DNA of 64,000 nucleotides from Cheilinus undulatus. Its lineage: Eukaryota > Chordata > Actinopteri > Labriformes > Labridae. Positions 38,966-50,705 of the stretch are shown in pieces. The position numbers and the translations under genes are program-made. The DNA lies in NCBI RefSeq assembly GCF_018320785.1, contig NC_054884.1, positions 21,887,667-21,951,666 on the forward strand. The letters run 5' to 3'. The stretch's first letter is position 1. Each line of letters opens with the position of its first letter. The notes under the pieces were generated by a model. The model saw nothing but the letters and a program-made list of their open reading frames with translations, was not told where the DNA came from and did no database searches.

Positions 38966-41900
38966 ACATGACAGCTTGATAGTCTGCCATCTTGTTTGAA
39001 CTGGTAGGCAATGAATTGTGAGAAATGTTGCCAAAATGCACTAGATGGATCATTCTTTGGGCAGGGAGTAGAGGGCACATCAGCCTATGTAGCGCCTCAC
39101 TCCGTTATTAACACGTGAGGATCTCAGGACCTAGGTGGTGTCAAACCATAATGCCCTTTAAATATATTGGTAATGCATGGAGCATGTGTGCAAGCCTTTT
39201 GCTTTTAGTTGACAACTTTTAGATTAGTTACCCTCCTTATATCATCTCAAAAACAACACATCCAGCTTCCTCCTGAATCTGATGGTTGATATTGTCTATT
39301 GTGCCAGTCTTTGAGAACATGACAGGCCAAATATGGAAATCCAAAAAACCACCATAGCATCATGAACTACAGGGATTTCCCAGTTTTCATCACTTGCCAT
39401 CACAAACAAGATTTGTTATTCCACTTGTCCGCTTTATATTTTTATCACAAAGAATACATTCCAGGGCCATGAGGTCAGGGCAGACCACAGATCTGCTGCT
39501 GGATTACATGAAACATCTGAAATTAATTATTGATCGACAGCCAAAGCATTCATTATGAGCAATTTTATAGGAACAAAGAGATCAGGTCAGCTGCGGATTT
39601 TTAAATTCTTCGTAAACTATCTGGAAAGAAACCTCAACCTCAGGTCTGGACAGTATTCTTTGTTATATATATATTTTTAGGAACCCAACAATAATCCAAG
39701 CTGAGAAAGCACCAAGTAACTGTGAAAGACAAAGTCCTTTTAACAGGTATAGAGCACCAAATGTGGCATTTCAAATTCTACAAAACAGAAAAAAAGAACG
39801 GGGAGGGAGATGGAAGAACATGAGGTATAAAGAAAAGGGCACATGGACCTTTCAGTCATTCATTTAAAAAAATATGTTGAAAAGCCAGCTGCCTTCATTT
39901 CTACATCAATTCCAAAAAGCCCCTCTGAGTGAGATGCAAGCCTTTCAAATCTGAACTCAAGGACACAAATCTTGATTGTCAGTTAAGTGAAAGAGCTTTT
40001 ACCGTCTTTGTGACACACAGAGTGCATACGCAGTCACAGCCAAATATCTTTGTTTTTTTCTCTCTGTGCCGATAAACAAACCTGTTATTGAACTTGATGA
40101 CCTAACGCTAACAGCCATGACACGACCTGACCCGACATAACAAAACCAGTCTCAGTGTAAACAGCAGCGTAACATGGAGTTAGACCTCAGGGAGTCAGTC
40201 ACCTACAAGTCAAACAACTAAAAAAAGATGATGCTGCCTCATAACCAAGCTTCAGGGAGTTCTCTGTAACACTCTCATACTTGTGGAGGTAAAAGGTTGT
40301 TGATCTGAAGCAATCAAACCGTAAATAATTAATAATCAATAAGACTAATTTTAATACTTAATGTTTTGTTGCTAGATTTAAAAAAAAAAAAAGAAGCTTC
40401 CTCTCAAGGTAAACACAGTGGAAACGGGAAAATTTACTTCTTTGCTGATCTAGTCCTAGTTACCTTTTAATTTTGTAGTAATACGTTGAATTATTTAATA
40501 ATTTCTCAAGAATTTGGTGAGATTATCTTACCTTGCTCCAGAGCAGGACCATTCTGGGCGCAGCTCTGTGCAGCTCAGCATGGCCAAAGTGTTGATGGAA
40601 AAATAAATCAGTACAGCATGGTTTTCATCGGTGCAGGCAAAAGTCATAGCAAACAGCCCCATTAAGGGTTAGGGTAAAATACCACTTCATTACCAGAGAA
40701 TTGCCACAATATTGGAAGTAATTACCCAAATGTCAACTTATTACTTCGTTACTACACTTCATTCTTGATGAAATAACTGGGTAACTAGCCCCCCAAAAAA
40801 TAAAGTACTACCATTTTGTTTTCTGACAGTTTCTTTTAAATGTCTAACATAAAACCCACAATTAATCTTTGGCAGGGACATTTTTAAAAAGTCTCATCTG
40901 AAACCCATACATCATAAAGGTGCTCTACCTTTCATTTTTTTTAAAGCCCTCCACACCAGAGTTTTTAAATTGGACTAAAAATGCAAACCATGCAAAGCTG
41001 ATGAATTGGCAAGATTCCATTTCCACTTTCAGTGGATCCATCTTGCCGAGCTTCAAGCTGATATGATTATTCCTAGTCAAATGGAACAGGCCAATCTGTG
41101 TCATTTGAAGAGAGTGGCACTAGCTATGGGTTTGGTTTCGTTGTTTTGCAAGCCTGTAAACAACGGCCTGTGAAAAGATTAGCTTGGATGCAGTTTTACT
41201 GGAACTGTACTGTATTTCAAAAGAACCACACTCAGGGTTGGCAGGAATGTAAGGCTTGGGCAGCCTAGGCCTTCTAAAGCTTTCTGCCAGTGTACGGACT
41301 GTTACCCAAATGAATGTGAAATACATTGAATGTCATGGATAGGGTTAACAGTGAAACAGTATGTAAATTTACTGTACATATTCTAAAAACATCAGCAAAG
41401 TAAAGTCATGTTTTAGCAACCTGACTAGATTTCCATTGTGCAAAAGAGAACACTGAGCACTGTCTGATTATGTAAGAGTCCAAAGTTGTGCCTGAAACAA
41501 CACATTCATTCCTCCTTCTTCCTCCCACATAGGGTTTTCTCTTGGACACTACTCGCTGTATTCCTGGCTACCATTAATGAAGTTATTGCTGATGCACAAC
41601 TAATGCCTTCTATACACTAGAAAACTTTGAATAAACTAACTTCCCACCCTTTCAATGGCATGCTGGCAAAACACAGGAGCGCACCGAGCACCACAGGAGG
41701 CTGTTCCTGCCTGTGGCGATCAAACTCTACAACATCTCCCTTTGAAATTAATTTAGTGTGACTGTGATTTTATTTCACATGCAACTACCAAACACTTCTT
41801 CACTGTTTGATATGACTTGAAATGTGCAAACTGTTCAAAACGTGGATTGCAGATAGTAGAGTTACAATTTGTGCAATATTTCAGGGATGAAAAATGGATA

Positions 41901-42239
41901 ATAAAAACTTCACTGAGCTTTATGTGCATTACTTTGTGCAATACAACCACTCATCAGCAAAGAGCATTTTGTATTAAATACTGATTACATTGTTTTTAAT
42001 CCTCAATTCTCAGTGCTCTGGGCTATCATTTCTTAAGATACTATGTGAGCTGGTACCTTTTGCATATTTCTAGAATATAAAAGGTATAGTCCAAAATATT
42101 CTCACAGAGGGCCACATACTGAGAAACATAAGGGTGACTGGGCTACAATGAAACCTCACCTTTAGTAAAACCAATCCACTCTAGGTTAAGATGCTTTGTA
42201 TGATTAAAGAAAAAAGGCTACATTAATGTCTGAAAAGGC
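38966..42239. other. intergenic between adrb1 and the 42 kb Tc1
   Basis: No gene recognised. Small frames at 41120 and 41753 have no supporting features. 40540-40600 is locally GC-rich. Confidence 0.5.
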
Positions 42240-43495
42240 AAATTTATTTATCTAGGTATTCAGACCCCCTTCCCCTGTTTCAGTTTTGTTGTGTTGCAGC
42301 CTGATTCTTCAATTCTTTTGAATTCATTTTTTCTCTCATTAATCTACATTCAGAACCACATCATGGCAAAGTGAAAAAGGAATTTTAGAACATATTTTGG
42401 GAAATTTATTGAAAAGAAAAAAAAAAAGAAATATCACATTGACATAAGTATTCAGACCCCGAGTATTTTTATATCCACAGCTAACTTTGCACACCTGGTT
42501 TGGGGGATTCCTTGCCCTTCTTTGCAAAACCTCTCTAGCTCAATCAGGTTGAATGGGGACTGTTGACCCAGTCTGAGGGCCTGAGCACTGCAGAACATGT
42601 TCTTATTGAGGATATCGCTGTACTTTGCGGCATTCAGTTTTCCTCAACCCTGACAAGTCTCACAGTCCCTGCTGCCGAAAAGCACCCCCACAGCATGGTG
42701 CTGTGATGGGATGGTACTGGGCAGGTGATGAACAGTGCCTGGTTTCCTCTGGTCATAATGTTTAGAACTGAGGCCAAACCGTTCAATCTGGTTTCCTCAG
42801 ACCAGAAAATCTAGTTTCTTACAGTCAGAGAATCCTTCAGGTGCTCTTTTGAAAACTCCAAGCAGGCTTTAATGTGTTTTACACTGAAAGGCTTCCGTCT
42901 AGTCACTCTGCCACAAAGCCCAGATCAGTGGATCGCTGCAGTGATGGTTGTCCTTCTGGAACTTTGTCCCATCCTCGCACAGGATCTCTGGAGCTCAGTC
43001 TAAGTGATCATTGGGTTCTTGGTCACCACTGTTACTGAGGCCCTGCTCCCCTGATTGCTCAGTTTGGCCGGGCGACCGGCTCTTGGAAGAGTCCTGGTTG
43101 TGCCAAACTTCTTCCATAGGAGAATTATGGTAGCCACTGTGCTCTTGGGAACCTTCAGTGAAGCAGAGCTGTTCATAGTCTTCCCCAGATCTGTGCCTTG
43201 CAACAATCCTGTCTTTGAGCTCTGCAGCTCTGCATTTCCAATCATTTTTATTCGGCACAGGTGGACTCCAATCAAAGTGTAGAAACATGTCAGCGAAGAT
43301 CAAGAGAAATGGGAGGCAGCTGAGCTAATTTCAAGTGTTGTTGCGAAAGCTTATGTCAATATGATACTTGACGTTTTTCTTTTTGTAGAAATATATTCTG
43401 GAATACATTAGGGCCGTTATGTAAGGTAAGAGAATACTCAGAATTCAGACAAAACTACAAAGTGGCATAAGACTTTTACACTGCACTACATAGTA
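42240..43495 (-). mobile_element. Tc1-like element, degraded, IR/DR type
   Basis: Left outer motif GGTATTCAGACCCCCTTC (42256) and inner AAGTATTCAGACCCC (42446) are the two direct repeats of one inverted repeat; the right end near 43490 is badly decayed. Transposase on the - strand: RIVARHRSGEDY (helix-turn-helix start), KVPKSTVATIIL.WKKFGT, PRAGRPAKLSNQG, then further frames to the transposase middle. Stops and frameshifts throughout. It is the best local reference for the 14.8-16.6 kb and 28.7 kb relics. Confidence 0.8.
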
Positions 43496-45430
43496 TACTA
43501 TGGTGTGATTACGGAAACAGCCTGAGTCTAAGTAGGTTCAGTATATACTGTGGGTTTTTATTGTTAATTTTCAAAAAAGTAACTAAGCATGGTTCTGTGT
43601 TTGCCTATCACAGCTTGTCCCTGGCTCTGTGGGAAATTAATCACAGCCTTATTTTTGTGTCTGGCCTGAGAGTACTTGGTCTTGTGACATAAGTTTTCCT
43701 AAAACCCTGGCTCCTGCCCTGCTGATGTCTGCCAGATGTCTATCTAGATAAAAAGTACAAATAAAAACTCTTAATGTGAGGTTATAGGTTGCTGTAAAGT
43801 GTATTTTAACTGCAAAAATCTAAAAATCTATACAAATATACCAAAGACTACCGACAGGGACGGATACCAGGTGATTCTTTTTGGCTGATGGATGTCAAGC
43901 ACTGCATTTTAAAAAGCTGTAACCTCAGAAAAATTGCTCTCAAACCCTCACAACTCATTCTCAACTCTCCTGGTGTATTGATTTCTCTTGCAGGCTACAT
44001 TTATAGCGTGTGCACCTCTTCAAATTTCCACATTTTTGTACAATTGCTCCCCCACTTTCAGAAAAATGATTTGAACCAAAAGAGCTCTTGAACACTGAAC
44101 AGCAGCTACCTCCCACATATCTTTATGCAAGTTTCGTGTGTCAGAATAAAGGGAAGTAAAGCAGGTTGGGCTTGACTGAGCAGCTTGACCTCTTGTGTCA
44201 ACACCAGCTTTGAGTCAAAAGTCAAAGTTCGTTTTTAAAAGTGTCTGCAGAAACAGCACCAGATACCAGCGTGCTGTGTTCAGGTTAAGTGGGGAAGGTA
44301 CACCTAGTAAAACTTTTTGTTCCTGCTTCATGAGCTTTTTAACATTCCTACCTCACTGTCATGCATGCTGGAAATACAAGGGATTAATCATTTATCTCTA
44401 AATGGAGCCCTGTCAGCCGGAGTAAAAGTGAACAAATGTTTCTTCAATTAAACATGTAAAAACTGATTCTCCTCATTGCTAAACCTCCTTATGATTTTAA
44501 CTGAATTCAGCCCTGTGCTACATCATTACATAACCAGTCAAAAGGCAGACCTCTTAGTGCTGGTACTTTTTAGAGGTCAGCAACAATTAACCAACAAGTT
44601 TTTACGCATCATATGAGTGTCATAAGAGTAATAAAAGCCCCCAAGAAAGCTTATATAAGCCTTTTTGTGCTGCTAAAACAAGCTGTGTACCCATGGTTGC
44701 TCTTATCAGATCAATCTGACGAAAAATCCTCGTGGCTAACTTGAGAGGTTTGCAAACTTTTAAACCTGGACTTACTTTAATGTGTCATATGACTATAGGC
44801 CGCCACAGGAGTCGACTGGTGGGGTGGATACCAGCTGATAACAGCCCTAACCTGTGAATTAACAGAAATCTGCTGGTGTATAGACCTCCCTTGTGATTTC
44901 TTCAGTGGGCTCCAGCTGAGTGAGACTTTGTTTATGTGCATGAATGGCCTATGGCAGCAAAGACAGCAGCCAGAATCACACAGGGTTAATGATGCCGTCA
45001 GAGCGACAGCGAGGGGAGCAGCGGACAGGACAGAGGAATGACAGCAGGCACAGATACAAGACGAAAAAAGAGGAGTGAGCCAGTAATGACTTAAAAAACT
45101 GATTATCTCATCCCTAGCCACAAAGTTGAAGACTTTAACAATTTATCAAAGTTTGTGAAAAAAATGCCAAGATATAGAGATGCAGTTGGGAAGTACTGCT
45201 CTGGATTCATACACAGTACTATGCACAAGATTGCATAAAGCCTTCGAGAAGTAAAAAACTCATTATATTCACAGCAACAGTTAGGAATCTCAGAGTCATT
45301 TCACTGCACCCTGATAGATCAATAACTACGAAGAAGATGGGTAGCAAAAATCTCGTATTTCAAGGTATGCTAACATTATGAATTTACCATTTCCTTAGCC
45401 AATATCCTATGCTGCTACTGAAGAGAGATT
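43496..45430. other. intergenic, nothing recognised
   Basis: No gene or clear element; the 114-codon frame on the - strand at 44777-45121 has no domain features. Confidence 0.5.
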
Positions 45431-45437
45431 GTAATGC

Positions 45438-45510
45438 AGGTATTCCCAAACTTTTCAGCCCATGACCCTAAAAATAACCATCTCAGAGACTGAGGACCCC
45501 CATTGTCCCT
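45438..45510 (+). repeat. hAT-like repeat end
   Basis: CAGGTATTCCCAAACTTTTC followed by AGCCCATGACCCTAAAAATA resembles the terminus of a common fish hAT-type MITE. Other end not found. Confidence 0.4.
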
Positions 45511-45739
45511 GAAGGTTAGTTAAGCATAGTTACACACAGACAAGACTAATCATGTGCAGACTTATATTTTAAGAAAATTTTTAATCTTTTGCTTTGATTT
45601 CAGCATAAATCTCACATAATGACTATGGTTTTATTTTATATTTCCCTAATTTTATGCAGACATTTTTCAAATAATGAGTAAAATCTGTCTCTTGATGTAA
45701 CCTGAGCTCAACAGACAGGCTAACGCTACCACAGCGTTT

Positions 45740-46370
45740 GAATGGGGAAGCTTGTCGGTGGCTAAATTTCATACCTCGGCCTATTCAGACAAGCGCTGCT
45801 GTAGTTTATGAACAGTGGAGCTTGTTGATTAACTCATGCCGAAGCCAGTCAATAGAAGTGCCAAAAGATTTTGGTGTTGCTCTTGTTTAAATAAAGAAAT
45901 GGGTCCTGGTTCTGATTAAGCTACTGCTCTTTAGCTAATCGCTAAACCAGTGGCAGCCATTGTATACACTGGCCTACAGTAAAACTAAAACCTGCTTGTA
46001 AAATCACAAACCCATGCCAAAGCGGGTCACTTTGGAGAAGCGGGATGCCTGCTTCGGCATGGGTGAAGCTCTTCTTCGGAAGAAGAGCGAAAACATCTTT
46101 TCTTTCATGAATGGCTTTCAGTTCAGTTTTTTGCTCTTTAATAAAGAATTGTGGTCCAGTTCTGATAAAACTGCTGCTATACAAGACCAATGGCAGCCAT
46201 TGCTACCCTCTCCAAGTAGGCCTGCCCACAGAATTGTCTGGGTCCTTAAAGAAACCAGAGAAGTGGCCCTCCCCAGTTGTGATTTGTTGATGATATCAAT
46301 ACATGTGTGTTGGATCATTAGCATTGACGCTAGCACCCTGGCTAATGGTTTCGTAACTCTGCAGCTGTAA
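45740..46370 (-). pseudogene. two tandem RecQ-helicase-like modules
   Basis: - strand. Copy near 46190-46010: ATGGCTGCCATTGG, then a frame with FIKEQKTELKAIHERKDVFA and LLPKKSF, i.e. the Gln-containing motif 0-like helix and the approach to Walker A, with the GKS loop lost. Copy near 45960-45840: SLFKQEQHQNLLALLLTGFG then MS and stop, with TGFGMS in place of TGFGKS. The copies share AATAAAGAAATGGG-type sequence and are about 240 bases apart. Confidence 0.5.
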
Positions 46371-46429
46371 ATTAGGTGAAGCTATTATTGGGTTCTGATG
46401 AAGAAATTATTTGTTCTTGCTACTTTTTA

Positions 46430-48570
46430 ACCTGTTTCAAAACTTTGCCACGCATCTTTGCCACTTCTATTTGCAATGATCAATGCATTTTGTCTATTTT
46501 TACTACTTGTTTGCCATCATTGCCACTTCATTTGGCCACTTAAACCAATTTTTTCAACTTTTAACCAATTTCTGTTGCTTTTAGCCATTTTTGCCGCTTC
46601 TTTTTGCAACATTTACCCCATTGTTGCCATATTTTTTGTGAATTTCTGCCAAATTGTTGCCACTATAAACCAATTGTTGCTGCTTTTTGCCCATTTTCAA
46701 TCAATCAACTTTTATTTGTAGAGCCCTTTACAACACATGAAGTGACCAAAGTGCTTTCCAATAAAATCAAAACATATGAGTAGGAATAATAAAACAATAT
46801 AAAACAATATAAAACCAATAAAAACTACAATAAAACAAATACGAGTAATGTGTCAAGACCGAATGACAGATAAATCTGCAGATCGTCTGCATTGCAGTGA
46901 AATGCTAAGTTGTGCCTTGCAATGATTGATCCCAGTGGCAACATATACAAAGAAAACAACATAGGTCCCAGAATGGAGCCCTGGGGCACTCCACAGAACA
47001 GCGAGGCAGCAGAAGAGGAGAGGTCACCAATCATCACAGAGAAAGCTCTGTTGTTCAAATATGATTCAAGCCATTTAAGTGCAGTCCCAAAAACGCCAAC
47101 ATAGACTCTTAGGTGGGATGAAAGGACAGAGTCGTCGACTGTATCAAACGCCGCAGTTAGGTCTAGCAGCACTAAAAGAATAGGGCGCTTGGCATCAACA
47201 GATAGGGCAATATCATTGTGGACTTTAACAGTGCGGACTCTGTGCTATGTCCCGGACTGGAATTTCTCAAGAAAAGAGTTATATTCTAAAAACACCTGTA
47301 GTTGTGTAAAAACAATTTTTTTCAAGAACTTTGGAAATAAAAGACAAATAAGAAACAGGTCTAAAATTGGATAAAACAGTAAAATCAAGATTTGTTTTTC
47401 TCACTACTGCATGTTTAAAAGCATCTGGGACACGTCCAGAGGTTAAAGAAGCATTAATTAAAACCAGGATCGAAGGCCCTACTGTGGTAAACACTTGTTT
47501 CAATAATTTTGTGGGAACAATGTCCAAGGGGCAGTTTGTTGCTCTCATATGTTTGACCATATACGTGAGGAACAGAAGTGAGACTGGTTCCAAGTGGTCA
47601 AACACTGCAGAGTGTGCGGCAGCATCAGGCAGATCCGGGCTGATGCTGCAGCCGGTGAGTTGCTGCACAAACACCACCTTATCAACAAAAAAGTGCAGAA
47701 AATCCTCACAGGTGGAAACAGTGGCATCAGTCAGTAGAGAGCTGTGAGGATTTAAGACAGAATTAATAGTACTGAACAGCACACATGGGCAATGTCCATT
47801 GCTAGAAATAATATTGGACGGATATTTAGATGTTGCCTCTTTCACGGCCCTCTTATACTGAGTAAGACTGTCCCTCAGCATCTCCAAGGAAACATGTAAT
47901 TTGTCCTTTTCCCAGCGTCGTTCTGCCTGCCTACAGCACTGTCTAAGGGCCAGGGAAGAGTCATCTAACCAAGAATCTGCCCTTTCTTTTGCTACTTTTC
48001 TTCACTTGAAACCCATTTTGCCACCTCTTGCCCTTTTATGCCACTTTAAACCATTTCTCCCCTCTTTTTGCCCATTTTTGCGATCCTTTTTGACACTTCT
48101 TGTGTGCCAGTTTAACACATTTTTGCTACTTTTCATCCATTTTTGTTCTTTTATCACAGTCATTCAATTCTTTCAATTAAAGTTGTCTTAGTTTCTTCTA
48201 CTTTATTTCCTGGCATCCTAATGTTGCTAGGAGCTAGCTAGGAATTCTGCACATTGCTTTCCTAAAGGTTTATGCCCATCCACATTGTTAACATTACCAA
48301 TAAAACCAAATAAAAAATCTGTTTTAAGAAAGGGGCTTTATATTTTGAAAAAGGCTATATTGCACTACAGCATAAATAAATAAAACTCATTTTTTATTCA
48401 AAAGGGGAGGTAATCATTCAGGTTAAAAATAGATATATTTTATTTCAGACTCAGGGTCCATACACACAAACACAAGACAGGGGGTTAAAAATAAAATATG
48501 GTTATCACAGATTCACTTTGACCATGATTTTGCTGACCTCCTTTATCCCCTCTACTTGCTCCCAGTACAA
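46430..48570. repeat. TTTTGCCAC-type repeat element, split by a LINE
   Basis: 46430-46690 and 47985-48190 are degenerate tandem runs of TTTTGCCACTTTTAACCCAT type. Then comes a unique tail with CCCATCCACATTGTTAACAT (48268) and ATATGGTTATCACAG with TTTTGCTGACCTCC (48497-48540). The same order is found uninterrupted at 50080-50705, defining the family. Confidence 0.65.
46694..47985 (-). mobile_element. L2/Rex-type LINE, 5'-truncated
   Basis: Reverse transcriptase on the - strand: upstream frame (47887-47279) with NCPLDIVPTKLLKQ and LSNFRPVSYLSFISKVLEK. Downstream frame (47172-46825): LLDLTAAFDTVDDSVLSSHL, CGVPQGSILGPMLFSLYML and an altered active-site block FHCNADDLQIY (usual Y at the N position). 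The 3' end, AAAGCACTTTGGTCACTTCA then ACAAATAAAAGTTGATTGATTG, is a typical L2-clade tail with a GATT repeat. Frameshifted between the two parts. Confidence 0.8.
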
Positions 48571-50079
48571 CTAAACCGCACCTGTAGCTATCACCTCCTT
48601 AAATGATGCCGATTGGTCAGGTCAGTTTTTGGAACTAGCAAAACCATTTCAAACTGAAGCTTTGAAATACTGACACCGACTAACGATGCTAACAAGAGGT
48701 GCTGCTTTCATCCTAAATATGTTGGCTGTTGCTAATAAAACAAGCTTAGGTGTTTAGCTGATGTGATATATAAAGCACCATTAATAAGTACAACATTCAA
48801 ATTACTTCATAGAGAACAGAATCATCTAGATTTATTTACAGGAAAGTTGACTGCAGTACTGTAATGGCCCATTATGATTGAAACTGTGCTTTTATTTTTA
48901 AATTCAGCAAAGCCCCTTTAACACGAAGTTGAATTAAATTATAATACAGGACTGAATTGGAAATTTAGCTTTTGGTGTTCTTTTGTATTATTTCTGTTCC
49001 ATAGAGCTGTGCCTCATACAAGTTACATAATTGTGACAAACAGATTATTTTGTGAGACAGTGACTTCCTGTGTGATATTTTCTGAAAGTCCTAAGGAATT
49101 GTTTAACAACATATACATAATACCCCAGCTCCAGCCTTCCTGTAACCTCCAGCAGGATAATAATGGCTTTGGTTAGTAATGGTTGGATTTATAGACTGAA
49201 ATGCATTACCTTAAAACATTTACTACTTCAGTGGAAAGGAATTAGCTCGGGGCTGAGTGCTACAGACAGGGCATGAGGGTAAGACAATGTTGACGGACGG
49301 TATAACATAGCTCTGCTGTTTCATTGGGTTTGCTGACAGCAAGAGAAATGCAGATCAGTGACAGCTTTATCTATGAAGTGTTTTTACTCCATCACCTCAG
49401 GTGTGCTGACTGATGGCTCCTCCTAACGTGGGAGGCTTTGTGTGTATTTTTTTATGTTTCATGTGCCAAAAGACTGAGTCTAGTTCAATATAGAAGAACA
49501 ACGAATGATGGGATTTCAAAGATTTTTGCACTCATGGTATGACATGCTGTCTCTGGACAATTTAACCTGTTCAACACTCAACTTTTTATGTTTCTTGGCT
49601 AGCAGTAGCTGAAGCTTGAAGAATTATGTTTTCAGTTATTAATTTGCACTAATTGTTGTTATTCATGTTTGGCAGTGTTGCTGTTCTGGGAGCCCTGTGC
49701 CCTTCCACGAGCCAACCTGGAAAGAATCAAGCTGGGACAGCACACGTTCAAGCCTTTCCTGTAAAAAAGAAAAGCCTGAGGCAGGGAGAGAAGCAGCAAA
49801 AACCCAGTGCAGAGCTAATTCAGTGATAAGCAGAATAAGGGAGGAGCTGGGGTGGAGGAGGGCTGCAAAAGTGGCTTGCAGAGGGAGCCGCAAAGCGTAG
49901 CCAGGCTAGAGCAGTTTAAATATGGTAGCATGAGTGAAATTTGCCAACAGCATGCTTAGAGCAAACCAGCTGGCCATCAGCTGACAAGTTTGCGTGAGAT
50001 CAGCTGATAGCAATTTTATAACAGCACTTGACTCCTTGGCTTACCTGAACTAATGCTATACAGTTGATTTTTGACTATT
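48571..50079. other. intergenic, nothing recognised
   Basis: A 67-codon frame at 49697-49900 is opposed by a similar frame on the other strand and has no domain. Confidence 0.5.
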
Positions 50080-50705
50080 TCAACTCTAATCACACCACAT
50101 TTTCCACCTATTTTTGCTACTTCGAAACCATTTCCGACACTTGAGCCTTTTTATCAATTTTAATGCTCATTTCATTTTTACCACTTTTTTCACTTCTTGT
50201 TATGTCAGTTTTTACCACTTTAAACCCATCTATGCCACTCGTAACCCTTTTTCAAGCCATTTTGCCCCATTTAACCCAGTTTTGCCTTTTTGTCACAAAT
50301 ATTTAGTATTTTTCCCTTAAAGCTTACTCAGTTTCTCCTGTTTATTTTCTTGCATCCTGACAATTGTGTACATTATGGCTTAGCTATGAAGCTTGACTTT
50401 ACCCCAGATGGTTTAATCTAATGTGCCCATCCACATTGTTAACATTACCAAGGAAAGGTTATTTTGTTTTGGAATGGGGGTTTACTTTGGAAGGATATAC
50501 GTATATATTACATAAATAAAAAAATAAATAAACAAATAAAGAATTTGTTGCTTTAATAAGAGTGGCTATTCTTCAGGTAAAAAAATGAAATATGGTTATC
50601 ACAGCTTAACTTTGGATTGAGATTTTGCTGACCTCCATGGGCCCCCCATTTGGCTGGGCCCCAGAAAGCTCTCCCCTTTATCCCCCCTTATGGGCAGCCT
50701 TGCCT
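50080..50705. repeat. TTTTGCCAC-type repeat element, second copy
   Basis: Pyrimidine-rich tandem part (50090-50330), then CCCATCCACATTGTTAACAT (50407), ATATGGTTATCACAG (50591), and a terminal GC-rich block CCCCCCTTATGGGCAGCCTTG that resembles hAT-type ends (CAAGGCTGCCCATAAGGGGG in reverse). Confidence 0.6.

Noticed and set aside
43000..43303. Two overlapping frames that look like a small gene
   Set aside because: They are the helix-turn-helix part of a decayed Tc1 transposase.
49663..49900. Opposed 67- and 76-codon frames
   Set aside because: Both strands open over the same stretch, no recognised domain; likely chance in a purine-rich segment.
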